The translations under genes and the position numbers were made by a program. From the NCBI RefSeq assembly GCF_029490015.1, contig NZ_CP120468.1, positions 2,542,001-2,606,000 on the forward strand: 64,000 nucleotides of DNA, in the 5' to 3' direction. Numbering within the stretch: the first letter of the stretch is position 1; every line of letters begins with the position of its first letter. Below the pieces are notes generated by a model. That model was not told the origin of the DNA. It did not search any database and was given only the letters and a program-made list of their open reading frames with translations. Below, piece after piece: positions 42,663-51,409 of this stretch. Source of the DNA: Halobaculum limi. GTDB lineage: Archaea; Halobacteriota; Halobacteria; Halobacteriales; Haloferacaceae.

Positions 42663-43838
42663 TCACTCCAGCACCGCGACGCCGGGCGACCCGTCGAGGT
42701 CATCGGAGGTGACCACCACTGCGCCGTCGGCGATGGCGACCCCTCGGGTTCGGATCGGGAGTCGCCAGCGCTGAACGTCGACGCGGTATGGACCGACGCC
42801 GACGCCGCCGCCGAGCGCGTACGCGTGCAACGCCCCGCCGACGCCGACGTACAGCGTGTCGCCAGCGGCCGCCGGCGGCGACGCGGGTGCCGTTCTGTCG
42901 ACCGTCGCGCGCCACCGCGGGTCGCCCGTCGCGGCGTCGTACGCCGAGACGCCCTCGGACCCGACGCCGACGACGAGACGACCGGCGTGAACCAGTGCGT
43001 CCGTCACGGTCGGCGCACCCGTCGCGTGCCACTCTGTGCGTCCGGCGGACGCTCCCGTCGCCAGTTTGAGGAAGCCGCCGCCGAACGTCGCCGCGTAGAC
43101 GGATTGGCGGGTCGCACTCAGCGCCCGGACGGTTCCGGGGAGTTTCCGTCGCCACAGCGGGACGCCCGACGGCCCGTCGTCGCCGTCGACGACGTGGAGT
43201 TCGTACGCCTCGCCGCCGGTCGTTCCGACGTACACGCGGTCGTCGCGTGCGGCCAGCGAGTAGACGCCGGTGAACGCGCGGAAGCGCCAGCGCGTCTCGC
43301 CGGTGCGGGGCGCCAACGAGCGGACGTGTCCGTCTGTGTCGCCGACGACGACGGCGTCACCGCTCGAAAGCGGCAACGGCGCGGTCGCGAAGTCAGCCGC
43401 CGTCTCCCGCCGCCAGCGACCCTCGCCGCTGTCGGCCTCGTATGCGAACACGGCCGCCTCGTCGCGCGCAGTAGCGTACACGACGCCGTCGGCGACGGCG
43501 ACGCCGTAGGGTGCGATCGACGCTCGCCACCGCTGTTCGCCGTCGCGCAAGCGGAGCGCGTACAGGCCGTCTTCGGCGGGGACGAACACCGTCTCGTCGG
43601 CGACGACCGGGCGACCGACCGACCGCCCCGTCTCGGCGCGCCACCGCTCGCTCGGCGGTGTCCTCGGCGCGACCGCGTTCCTCGTGTAGTTGCTCGCGCG
43701 GGGGCCGTGCCCCGGGAGTGGCCAGTCGGTGTTAGACGTACGCCCCGGCGAGAACGTCGTCCCGCCGCCGAGACACCCGGACAGCCCCACGGCTGTGCCG
43801 GCCGCCAGTCCCGACAGGAAGCGTCGTCGCGAGGGCAT
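42663..43838 (-). CDS. PQQ-type beta-propeller lipoprotein (BamB-like)
   Basis: A 391-residue exported protein. The N-terminus has a Tat signal (SRRRFLSGLAAG) directly followed by a lipobox ending in Cys (VGLSGCLGG), so it is likely lipid-anchored outside the cell. The body consists of about seven PQQ-like repeats of strands with W/G motifs, for example GLYALRLRDGEQRWRAS near residue 90 and SLAPRTGETRWRFRA near 173. In haloarchaea such proteins are common and of unknown role. It is followed on the same strand by a paralogue (43913-45100), transcribed first. Confidence 0.88.
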   Translation of the reverse strand: MPSRRRFLSGLAAGTAVGLSGCLGGGTTFSPGRTSNTDWPLPGHGPRASNYTRNAVAPRTPPSERWRAETGRSVGRPVVADETVFVPAEDGLYALRLRDGEQRWRASIAPYGVAVADGVVYATARDEAAVFAYEADSGEGRWRRETAADFATAPLPLSSGDAVVVGDTDGHVRSLAPRTGETRWRFRAFTGVYSLAARDDRVYVGTTGGEAYELHVVDGDDGPSGVPLWRRKLPGTVRALSATRQSVYAATFGGGFLKLATGASAGRTEWHATGAPTVTDALVHAGRLVVGVGSEGVSAYDAATGDPRWRATVDRTAPASPPAAAGDTLYVGVGGALHAYALGGGVGVGPYRVDVQRWRLPIRTRGVAIADGAVVVTSDDLDGSPGVAVLE

Positions 43839-43912
43839 CGACTCTGTGGGTGCGTGGTTCGGGCCGGCCTAAGCGCTTTCCCCTTTCGTGTCGGGCGGTC
43901 GTCGAGTTCGCA

Positions 43913-45100
43913 TCAGTCGTCCACCGGGTCGAGGACGACTACCTCGTGCTGGTCGCCGCCGCGGACGGTCGCGACGAGCGACCCCGACGCGACCGCGAGG
44001 CCACCGACGGGTCCCCCAAGCGACATCGACCACCGGCGAGCGCCCACGCGGTAGCCTCCCGCACCGACGCCGCCCGACAGTGAGATGGCGTGGACGCCGT
44101 CGGTGTCACCGAGGTACAGCGTGTCGCCGGCGGCGACCGGGTCACAGCGGTCGAACCGGCCGTTCAGCCCCCACGCTCGCTTTCCGTCGTAACCCCGCGT
44201 CGTCGAGACGGTGTCGTAGCCGGCGGAGACGAGCCACGAACCCACGAGCACGGGCGCGGTGTTCGCCCGCGCCGCGGGCGCGGTCCACTGCACCGACCCG
44301 ACACCCGCGTTGTCCGTGAGGTTCGTGAGCGGCCCGCCGAACAGCGCCACTGTCGGCCCGTTGCTGTGTGCAGTGACCGCCTCGACCATCCCGTCGAACC
44401 GGAGTCGCCACGCCTCCAGCGGGTCGAAGCGGTCCCCGAAGGCGTACACCTCGCCGCCGCGCGTCCCGACGAACAGGAACCGCTTCAGCGACAGCGTCTG
44501 CACCGTCCCGAACACGTCGGCCTCCCACGTCACCTCCCCCGTCGCCGGGTCGAGTTGGTAGACGTGGCCGTCCTCGCCGCCGCCGAAGACGTAGTCGCCG
44601 TCGTCAGTGAGCACGGGCGTCGCCTCGGGTGTCGCGGACGGCCCGCGCCACAGTTCCTCGCCGTCGGCGAGGCGGACCGCGGTGAGGCCCTCGCGCATCG
44701 GCACGTACGCGACGCCGTCGTGGACGGCGGGCGCACCGACCGTCGGGTGTTCGTCCGGCTCGTACGACCACCGTTCCTCGCCGGAGTCGACGTCGTAGGC
44801 GGTGATTCCCACGCCAGCGGCCGTCCGGAGGACGAGACCGTCGGCCACGACCGGTGGTCGCGGGAGGAACGTCTGGCGTCGCCACGAGACGGTCGCGCCG
44901 GTCCGAGGTGCGGCCGCGTCGGGCGCGTAGCCGGTCGCGCGAGCGTCGTGTCGGGGCCTGGGCCAGTCGGTGTCGGCGTCGTCGCCGGGACTCACACCGT
45001 CGTACGAACCGGGACCTGCACCGAGACAGCCGGCGGTCGCTGCGAGACCGACTGCACCGAGACTCCCGAGGCCGCGGAGCGTGTCACGTCTGGAGGGCAT
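43913..45100 (-). CDS. PQQ-type beta-propeller lipoprotein, paralogue of the next gene
   Basis: The 395-residue protein has the same plan as the gene at 42663: Tat signal (SRRDTLRGLGSLG), lipobox (TAGCLGAG), the post-Cys segment ending DADTDWPRPRHDARATGY that parallels NTDWPLPGHGPRASNY, and propeller repeats such as ITAYDVDSGEERWSY near residue 99 and VYQLDPATGEVTWEAD near 181. The pair is clearly a tandem duplication. The gap to the neighbour is 74 bases, so co-transcription is possible. ATG 45100 was chosen over the GTG one codon earlier. Confidence 0.88.
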   Translation of the reverse strand: MPSRRDTLRGLGSLGAVGLAATAGCLGAGPGSYDGVSPGDDADTDWPRPRHDARATGYAPDAAAPRTGATVSWRRQTFLPRPPVVADGLVLRTAAGVGITAYDVDSGEERWSYEPDEHPTVGAPAVHDGVAYVPMREGLTAVRLADGEELWRGPSATPEATPVLTDDGDYVFGGGEDGHVYQLDPATGEVTWEADVFGTVQTLSLKRFLFVGTRGGEVYAFGDRFDPLEAWRLRFDGMVEAVTAHSNGPTVALFGGPLTNLTDNAGVGSVQWTAPAARANTAPVLVGSWLVSAGYDTVSTTRGYDGKRAWGLNGRFDRCDPVAAGDTLYLGDTDGVHAISLSGGVGAGGYRVGARRWSMSLGGPVGGLAVASGSLVATVRGGDQHEVVVLDPVDD

Positions 45101-45231
45101 CACGTTCGCCGTCCCGGCGGTGCGTGATAGCCCTTATCCTCGACGGAGACCGCGTCGCTGGTCTCCTCGTGTCTCCCGCCACTCGGGACCGTTCCCCTTA
45201 ACCTCGCGCGCGGGTACGCTCACACAAGCGA

Positions 45232-46482
45232 ATGGCGACGTACCACATCGAGACGTACGGCTGCACGTCCAACCGGGGTGAGAGCCGGGAGATCGAGCGC
45301 CGGCTTCGGGACGGCGGCCACCGCCCCGCCGACGGGCCCGGCGAGGCGGACGTGGCCATCCTCAACACCTGCACTGTCGTCGAGAAGACGGAGCGCAATA
45401 TGTTGCGCCGCGCGGAGGAACTGGCCGACGAGACGGCGGACCTCATCGTAACTGGCTGTATGGCGCTCGCGCAGGGCGAAGAGTTTGCCGAGGCCGAAGT
45501 CGACGCGCAGGTCCTCCACTGGGAGGACGTCCCGACGGCGGTGATGAACGGCGAGTGTCCCACGCCGACGGCCGACACCGAACCGATCCTCGACGGCCAA
45601 GTAGGTATCCTCCCCATCGCCCGCGGGTGTATGAGCAACTGCTCGTACTGCATCACGAAGTTCGCGACCGGCCGCATCGACTCGCCGCCAGTCGCGGAGA
45701 ACGTCGAGAAGGCGCGGGCACTCGTCCACGCGGGCGCGAAAGAGATTCGCGTGACAGGGCAGGACACCGGCGTCTACGGCTGGGACGAGGGCGAGCGGAA
45801 ACTGCCGGAACTCCTCGACCGCATCTGCGACATCGACGGAGAGTTCCGCGTCCGCGTCGGGATGGCGAATCCGGGCGGCATCCACGGCATCCGCGAGGAA
45901 CTCGCGGACGTGTTCGCCCGCAACGAGAAACTGTACGACTTCATCCACCTCCCCGTCCAGTCGGGCAGCGACGACGTCCTGGAGGATATGCGCCGCCAGC
46001 ACCGCGTCGACGGCTTCCTCGACATCGTCGAGACGTTCGATGAGCGACTAAACGAGTGGACGCTGTCGACGGACTTCATCGTCGGCTTCCCCTCCGAGAC
46101 GGACCACGACCACGAGCAGTCGATGGCGCTGCTCCGGGAGGTCCGTCCCGAGAAGGTGAACGTCACCCGCTTCTCGAAGCGGCCCGGCACCGAGGCGGCA
46201 GAGATGAAGGGACTGGGCGGGCAGACGAAGAAGGACCGCTCGAAGGAGATGAGCGCCGCCAAGCGCGACATCGTCGGCGCCGCCTACGAGTCGATGGTCG
46301 GCACGACACGCCACGTCCTCGTCGTCGAGGAGGGAACCGGCGACTCCGTGAAGTGCCGCGACGGCGCGTACCGACAGGTCATCATCCAGCACGCCGACGA
46401 CCACGGCGTCTCCCCCGGTGACTTTCTCGACGTGGAGATTACCGGGCAGAACACGATGTACGCGTTCGGAGAACCCGTCTGA
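45232..46482 (+). CDS. tRNA t6A37 methylthiotransferase (MtaB/CDKAL1 type)
   Basis: This radical-SAM enzyme adds a methylthio group to N6-threonylcarbamoyladenosine at tRNA position 37. The 416-residue protein has the UPF0004 domain at the start (YHIETYGCTSNRGESRE, NTCTVVEKTE, VTGCMA, providing three cluster Cys), the radical-SAM triad CMSNCSYC near residue 137, DTDxVYGWD-like SAM sites (GQDTGVYGWDEG near 180), DFIHLPVQSGSDDVLEDM near 238 and a C-terminal TRAM domain (SPGDFLDVEITGQNTMYAFGE). A TTAACC box about 30 bases upstream supports the start. Confidence 0.95.
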   Translation: MATYHIETYGCTSNRGESREIERRLRDGGHRPADGPGEADVAILNTCTVVEKTERNMLRRAEELADETADLIVTGCMALAQGEEFAEAEVDAQVLHWEDVPTAVMNGECPTPTADTEPILDGQVGILPIARGCMSNCSYCITKFATGRIDSPPVAENVEKARALVHAGAKEIRVTGQDTGVYGWDEGERKLPELLDRICDIDGEFRVRVGMANPGGIHGIREELADVFARNEKLYDFIHLPVQSGSDDVLEDMRRQHRVDGFLDIVETFDERLNEWTLSTDFIVGFPSETDHDHEQSMALLREVRPEKVNVTRFSKRPGTEAAEMKGLGGQTKKDRSKEMSAAKRDIVGAAYESMVGTTRHVLVVEEGTGDSVKCRDGAYRQVIIQHADDHGVSPGDFLDVEITGQNTMYAFGEPV

Positions 46483-46568
46483 GACGCCGACCAGATGCGG
46501 TCGGATGTGGCCAGCGTGTCTGACGACTCCTCCACAAGAGCTTTCATCGTATCCACAGAGCCTCCGTC

Positions 46569-47144
46569 GTGAACGACGCCCTCCGACAGATCATCCGAGA
46601 CACGGTGCAGGTCGGCCTCGGCGTCCTCGTCGTCGCGTCGCTGTTGTTCGCGGCCACCGGCGTGTGGCCGCCGATGGTCGCCGTCGAGTCCGGCAGTATG
46701 GAACCGCATATGGAGCGTGGCGACCTCGTCGTCGTCGCTGACCCCACGCGTGACGGTCCCGAGACTGTCGCGGGCGTCGTAACCGCCGCGGAGGCGCCGC
46801 CCGGATCGCGAACGATCGGCGCGCCTGGCGATGTCATCGTGTTCGACTCGCCGTACAGACCGGGGTCGCCGATCATCCACCGCGCACACCTGTACGTCGA
46901 GGCCGGCGAGAACTGGTACGACGACGCCGACCCCGCACACCTCCCGGCGGGCGTCGACTCCTGCCGAGAACTGGAGGCGTGTCCCGCACCGCACGCGGGA
47001 TTCGTCACGAAGGGGGACGCCAACTCCCAGTACGACCAGGTGAACGGCAACGCACCGGTCGTCCGTCCTGACAGCATCCGCGCGGAAGCACACGTTCGAA
47101 TCCCGTATCTCGGCTACGTTCGACTGACGCTGACCGGCGCGTGA
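46569..47144 (+). CDS. Signal peptidase I, archaeal type
   Basis: Membrane peptidase that removes signal peptides from exported proteins. The 191-residue protein has one N-terminal transmembrane helix (GLGVLVVASLLFAATGVW), the catalytic Ser in AVESGSMEPHMERGDLVVV near residue 42, and the archaeal catalytic His in PGSPIIHRAHLYVE near 103 in place of the bacterial Lys. GDANSQYDQVNG near 150 is the conserved box E region. The insert between residues 60 and 80 is haloarchaeal. The start is GTG 46569. It lies 86 bases after the methylthiotransferase on the same strand. Confidence 0.92.
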   Translation: MNDALRQIIRDTVQVGLGVLVVASLLFAATGVWPPMVAVESGSMEPHMERGDLVVVADPTRDGPETVAGVVTAAEAPPGSRTIGAPGDVIVFDSPYRPGSPIIHRAHLYVEAGENWYDDADPAHLPAGVDSCRELEACPAPHAGFVTKGDANSQYDQVNGNAPVVRPDSIRAEAHVRIPYLGYVRLTLTGA

Positions 47145-47221
47145 GACACCGCTACGATGCGCGTCCGTTGTCTTCGGATCTAGCCGAGAGATTCATACTG
47201 TCGCTCGTACAACACGATCGT

Positions 47222-47686
47222 ATGCGCTGGTCAGGCAGTGAGCGCGGCCGAACGGACCTCGCTGGGACGCGCACCCAGCGGACGCTTCGGGACGTCCTCC
47301 ACGAACTCCCGGTCGACGCCCTCGTCCCCGACGGCTGGCGCGTCGGCACCGGGGTGGTGCAGTTCGGCGACCGCCTGCCAGCGGACGCGGTGACACTCGC
47401 GCACGGCGACTATCCGTGCGACCTCTTGATCACGACGGTCGGATCGAGCGACGGCGAGACGTTGGCCGTCCACGAACGCGACCGAACCGCGGGCGACCGC
47501 CGCGTCGTCGCCGGGGTTGGTCCCGCCGAGGACGACACGGCAGCCCTCGATTCGGCGTTGCGTGCCGCGGCCCGTGCGGTAGAACGGATCGAAGCCGACA
47601 CCTCGGGCGAGTCGAGGGCACTCGACCGCGACCCGTCGGCGTCGAGAACCGTCGAGGGTGTGGACACGCGAGTCAACTTCTACTGA
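47222..47686 (+). CDS. Hypothetical haloarchaeal protein
   Basis: A 154-residue protein with no recognised domain. The first 25 residues are basic/Thr-rich, then RDVLHELPVDALVPDGWRVG near 24 and GDYPCDLLITTVGSSDGETLAVHERD near 62, followed by a helical, acidic end. A TTCATACTG box lies about 30 bases before ATG 47222, so it may have its own promoter, though it lies only 77 bases after signal peptidase. Conserved function cannot be stated. Confidence 0.55.
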   Translation: MRWSGSERGRTDLAGTRTQRTLRDVLHELPVDALVPDGWRVGTGVVQFGDRLPADAVTLAHGDYPCDLLITTVGSSDGETLAVHERDRTAGDRRVVAGVGPAEDDTAALDSALRAAARAVERIEADTSGESRALDRDPSASRTVEGVDTRVNFY

Positions 47687-47722
47687 GTCGGTTCCGGATG
47701 CGAACGCGACCGCACCACCAGA

Positions 47723-48517
47723 TCAGGTGTTCGACATCCCGCCGTCGACGACGAGCGACTCCCCGGTGACGTACCCCGCCATCTCGCTGGCGAGGTACAC
47801 CGCGGCGTCGGCTACCTCCGAAGGCTGGCCGAAGCGACCGCTCGGAATCGCCTTCGACATCCGTGCCTCCGTCTCGGTGCCGACGAGTTCCACGTCCTCT
47901 GTGGTCATCGCCGTCTCGATGAACCCCGGATGGATGGCGTTCACCCGGATGCCCGCGTCGCCGAGGGCGTCCGCCAGTGCGTAGGTGAACAGTCGAACCG
48001 CCCCCTTCGACATCGAGTAGGTGACGAGGCGGCCGTCACCGCGCAGGCCTGCGGCGCTGGACATATTGATGATGACGGGGGCTGGTCCGTCGGCCTCGCC
48101 CGCCTCCGCCCGTGCGACCATCCGTTTGGCCGCCGCCTGCGCGCCGAAGTAGACACCCTTCGCGTTGATGTTCATCAACTGGTCGAACTCGTCCTCGCTC
48201 GTCTCGAGGAAGTTCTCCGGCCGGTAGATGCCGGCGTTGTTCACCATCACGTCGACGCCGCCGAACGCCTCCGCAGCCTCGACGGCCGCTTCCAGGTCCG
48301 CCGGGTCGCGCACGTCACACTCGACGAACGTCGCCTCGGCGTCCGTCTCGGCCGCGACCAGTTCGTGCGTCGGCTCACCCCCCTCGCGTGGTTCCTCGCG
48401 CACGTCGGCGACGACCACGTCTGCTCCTTCCTCGGCGAAGCGTCGGGCGATGGCCCGTCCGTTCCCACTCGCCGCGCCCGTCACGACAGCCGTCCGTCCT
48501 GCCAGTAAATCTGACAC
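47723..48517 (-). CDS. Short-chain dehydrogenase/reductase (SDR)
   Basis: A 264-residue classical SDR with the NAD(P)-binding motif TGAASGNG near residue 14, DVxxP-type CDVRDPADLEAA near 66, NNAG near 92, the catalytic Ser in IINMSSAAGL near 150, Tyr/Lys in YSMSKGAV near 166, and PGFIETAM near 195. The acidic segment (ADVREEPREGGEP, about residues 38-50), with Asp after the second strand, favours NAD over NADP. The closing DGGMSNT is family-like. The start is GTG 48517. The substrate is unknown; 3-oxoacyl-ACP reductase and glucose dehydrogenase are common annotations for this type. Confidence 0.92.
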   Translation of the reverse strand: MSDLLAGRTAVVTGAASGNGRAIARRFAEEGADVVVADVREEPREGGEPTHELVAAETDAEATFVECDVRDPADLEAAVEAAEAFGGVDVMVNNAGIYRPENFLETSEDEFDQLMNINAKGVYFGAQAAAKRMVARAEAGEADGPAPVIINMSSAAGLRGDGRLVTYSMSKGAVRLFTYALADALGDAGIRVNAIHPGFIETAMTTEDVELVGTETEARMSKAIPSGRFGQPSEVADAAVYLASEMAGYVTGESLVVDGGMSNT

Positions 48518-48585
48518 GTCTGCGGATTTCGCGGTCGGGTGAAAAGCGTTCCGTGGCGACCGACCGACACGGATCGTCGCCGGCG

Positions 48586-49632
48586 TCAGTCGTCGGTGCC
48601 GTCCGTACTCTCGGATGCTGGTCGGGCGTCGGCGGCGTCGGAGTCGCCGTCGGAGTCGCCGTCGGAGTTAGCGTTGTCAACATCGGTACCGTCCTCGGGC
48701 GCGCCAGACAGCGTCACCTCTTCGGCGGCGACGCGTGCGTCCGCGGCGTCTTTCCACTCGCCGAGTTCTTTCGGGTCGACGTGGACGAACACGTCGTCGA
48801 CGGCGGCGATAGCCCGGATGGACTCCACCACCTCGGTCTCGATGTCGTGGGCCTCGAACAGGGATCGCTTCCCCTCCACCTCGATGTGGAGGCTCACGTC
48901 CACCTCCGGGCCGACGTAGTGGGCGACCACGTCGTGTGCACCGCGCACTTGCGGGTGCGACAGCGCGCGGTCGAGAATCTCCTCGCGGAGTTCCTCCGGC
49001 GGGGCCGCGCCGACGAGGTACCCCACGTTGTCGCGGACGATGTCGTAGCCCGTGTAGAGGATGCCCACCGAGACGGCCGTCGCGGCCACCGCGTCGAGTG
49101 CGGGGTAGCCCGCGGCCGACCCGAGGACACCCACGAGCGCCGCCCCCGCAGTGAGCGTGTCGTTGCGGTTGTCGAGGGCGGTGGCTACGATGGCGGGAGA
49201 GTTGCGCTCGCGGCCGATAGTGTAGCAGTAGCGGTACAAGAGGAGTTTCACCACGCCCGTCGCGACGAGGACACCCACCGCGAGCGGTCCGCCGGTGAAC
49301 GTCTGCGGCGGTCCCGGCGCGAGGAGTGCGGAGACACCCGAGTAGGCGACGCCGATACCGGCGACGAGGACGCCCGCGGCGACGAACAGCGAGACGAACG
49401 GTTCGATCCGTTCGTGGCCGTGCGGATGCTCGAAGTCCGGCGGTTGCGTGGTGAGGTACAGACCGGCGAGGACGACAGTGGAGTACGCGACGTCCGCGAG
49501 TGAGTTGACCGCCTCCGACCCGACCGCGAGGCTGCCGGTCACGTACCACACCGCGGCCTTCGCGACCGCGAGGACGACGTTCACCACGAGGATGACGGCA
49601 CCGACGCGGCGGACGGCGGCCTTACGGCTCAT
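48586..49632 (-). CDS. Cation diffusion facilitator, Mn-type metal site
   Basis: A 348-residue membrane metal/proton antiporter. Six transmembrane helices are visible (about residues 8-200), followed by a cytoplasmic CDF domain and a Ser/Asp-rich tail. The transport site in TM2 reads NSLAD and in TM5 DNRND, giving Asn-Asp and Asp-Asp, compared with Asp-Asp and His-Asp in FieF. Zinc transporters have His at one or both positions; an Asn/Asp-only site has been linked to manganese in MntE. Between TM2 and TM3 a His-rich loop (FEHPHGHERIEP) is family-like. Manganese export is therefore the favoured prediction. ATG 49632 starts the basic N-terminus. Confidence 0.9.
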   Translation of the reverse strand: MSRKAAVRRVGAVILVVNVVLAVAKAAVWYVTGSLAVGSEAVNSLADVAYSTVVLAGLYLTTQPPDFEHPHGHERIEPFVSLFVAAGVLVAGIGVAYSGVSALLAPGPPQTFTGGPLAVGVLVATGVVKLLLYRYCYTIGRERNSPAIVATALDNRNDTLTAGAALVGVLGSAAGYPALDAVAATAVSVGILYTGYDIVRDNVGYLVGAAPPEELREEILDRALSHPQVRGAHDVVAHYVGPEVDVSLHIEVEGKRSLFEAHDIETEVVESIRAIAAVDDVFVHVDPKELGEWKDAADARVAAEEVTLSGAPEDGTDVDNANSDGDSDGDSDAADARPASESTDGTDD

Positions 49633-49694
49633 ACTGGCCGTGAGAACGCAGGTGCCAAAAGGTCCGTCGCCTGCGAGCCGCCGCAGTCACCGGC

Positions 49695-49958
49695 TTACGC
49701 CGACGCGGTCGAGTCGCGGATCTGTCGGAACGTCGGGATGAGCACCCAGAACGTCAGCGCGCCGAGGATGGCCGTCCACAGGAACACGTCGTTGAGGAAG
49801 ATGCCGATGGCGTCGAAGACGTTACTCGGCTCCGGCGGCGCGGCGATAAGCTGTCGGGGGCTCTCGAACGAGGGCGTCCGGTACCAGCCCGCGAGCACCA
49901 TCCACGCGAGTCCCGCACCACAGAACAGCCCGAGACCCTTGATGAACTCGTCTGCCAT
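49695..49958 (-). CDS. Small membrane protein of the cytochrome b block (DUF7314-like)
   Basis: An 87-residue protein with two predicted transmembrane helices: LGLFCGAGLAWMVLAGWY near residue 8 and VFLWTAILGALTFWVLIPTF near 58, with a proline-rich loop (APPEPSNVFDAIG) between. It is the last gene of the minus-strand block 49695-54205 and starts 4 bases after the stop of the previous gene, so the genes are tightly coupled. The DUF number is from memory. A role as an accessory subunit of the quinol-oxidising complex is inferred only from context. Confidence 0.78.
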   Translation of the reverse strand: MADEFIKGLGLFCGAGLAWMVLAGWYRTPSFESPRQLIAAPPEPSNVFDAIGIFLNDVFLWTAILGALTFWVLIPTFRQIRDSTASA

Positions 49959-49962
49959 TACC

Positions 49963-50457
49963 TTACACTTCGGCGTCGTCGTCTTGAGGGTTTCCGTTCT
50001 CCGCGCTCATCCCCGCCGCCCGGAAGCGCGACCCGAGCACGTACACGCCCGCACCGAACGCGATGGACCCTAGCCCGAGCACCGAGAACAGTGCGGTGAG
50101 GAACGTCTCCGGCGGCGCCACGCCGACGGTAGCCAACACACCGACGACGAACCGCCGCGTCAGCGAGACGTTCAGCGTCGCCGCATCGAGGAGGATGAAT
50201 CCGAAGACGACCGTCACCACCGCCGTCAGCGTCGCGTAGGCGGTCACGCGCTTGTACAGTGCCATCGGAACGACCACGTCGCGTGCGCGACCCTCGCCGC
50301 TGGCGACCGGACCGTCGGGGGCAGTCGGACCGTCGGTGGGGGTCGGGTCGTCCGCCTCGGTGTCGGTGGCAGCGTCCCCCGTCGACTCGTCCGCCGCCGA
50401 TCCGCCGCCCGCGCTCGTCGCCGTCGAATCCGACCGGTCGGTCGGCGTCTCGCTCAT
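49963..50457 (-). CDS. Membrane protein of the cytochrome b block (DUF7315-like)
   Basis: The 164-residue protein has a 60-residue disordered acidic/Ser/Thr N-terminus, a segment DVVVPMALYKRVTAYATL, then two transmembrane helices (about residues 72-92 and 112-134) and an acidic tail. ATG 50457 follows the family start; an in-frame start at 50547 is not acidic. It lies between the PetD-like gene and the small membrane protein at 49695, so the three are probably one transcript. Function is unknown. Confidence 0.75.
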   Translation of the reverse strand: MSETPTDRSDSTATSAGGGSAADESTGDAATDTEADDPTPTDGPTAPDGPVASGEGRARDVVVPMALYKRVTAYATLTAVVTVVFGFILLDAATLNVSLTRRFVVGVLATVGVAPPETFLTALFSVLGLGSIAFGAGVYVLGSRFRAAGMSAENGNPQDDDAEV

Positions 50458-50586
50458 ACCCCAACCGAGGGGCCGGACGGTACTATGTCCTGCGGCAGCG
50501 GTCGACGCGGTGGCGAGAACGCGGTCGCTGCCGAGTGGTGGGTGCAAAACCGCAGAGAGAAACTGGTGAACGACGAGTCGCCGGCG

Positions 50587-51402
50587 TTACTTCGGCGGCC
50601 GCAGCCGGTAGTAGCGCCGGTTGAGGTCGTACATGTACCCTTCGCGCATCGTCTTCAGCACCGCGTAGGTGACGATGCCCGCGATGGGTGGGACGAAGAA
50701 CGTCAGGTCGAACAGCAGGTCGACGTTCATCGGCATGAGATTCTTGACCGACAGCATCGACAGCGTGAACGCGAGGAACACGCCGAAGACGCCGACGGCC
50801 GCCCAGAACGGCTGTTCGACGGGACGCCGCGCCGACCCCTTGTTGATGAAGGGGACGATGGCGATAGCGCCGACGACGATGCCGTTCGCGAGCACGCCGT
50901 ACGTGCGGTCGGCCATCAGCTTCTGCCCGCCGAGGATGGCCAGCTCGGGGTTGAGCGGGCCCAGCTTGAGCAGGCCGAACGACCAGTAGAGGTACCAGTC
51001 GGGCAGGATGATCGCCGGAGTCGAGTTCGGGTTCGCCGGGTCGCCGATGTGCGGCGGCAGCGTCGCCGACAGGAAGATGATCATCCCGACGAAGAAGCTC
51101 GTCAACGCGAGGTTGCGAACCGTCTCGTGGGGCCACGTCGGGAACGCGAGCACGTCACGCTCGACGTAGTCGGACTCGCGACGGAGGTCCTCGTCCTCGC
51201 GGCGCGCTCGCTCGAAGTACTCGTACGTCAGCCGGGAGAGCCCCTCGGTGCGCTCTTTCCGCTCACGCCACGTCGGGGTCTCGTCGTCCGGCGCGACGAT
51301 GCCGGTTCCACCATCAGACCTGACGGTCTGATCTGCTTCCGAGCCGTCGGGCTCGGAACCGCCGTCCGTTTCCACGTCCGTGTTGGTGTTGTCTTCGGTC
51401 AT
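50587..51402 (-). CDS. Cytochrome b C-terminal subunit (PetD-like)
   Basis: The 271-residue protein corresponds to subunit IV of b6f complexes, the C-terminal half of cytochrome b. The first 95 residues are acidic and probably cytoplasmic. Then come three or four transmembrane helices. The quinol-site motif is PDWYLYWSFG near residue 134, a PEWY variant with Asp, and LNPELAILGG, NKGSARRPVEQPFW near 186 resemble the cytochrome b end. It has no haem ligands, as expected. It is directly downstream of the PetB-like gene with 7 bases between. Confidence 0.9.
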   Translation of the reverse strand: MTEDNTNTDVETDGGSEPDGSEADQTVRSDGGTGIVAPDDETPTWRERKERTEGLSRLTYEYFERARREDEDLRRESDYVERDVLAFPTWPHETVRNLALTSFFVGMIIFLSATLPPHIGDPANPNSTPAIILPDWYLYWSFGLLKLGPLNPELAILGGQKLMADRTYGVLANGIVVGAIAIVPFINKGSARRPVEQPFWAAVGVFGVFLAFTLSMLSVKNLMPMNVDLLFDLTFFVPPIAGIVTYAVLKTMREGYMYDLNRRYYRLRPPK

Positions 51403-51409
51403 TGTTGGA

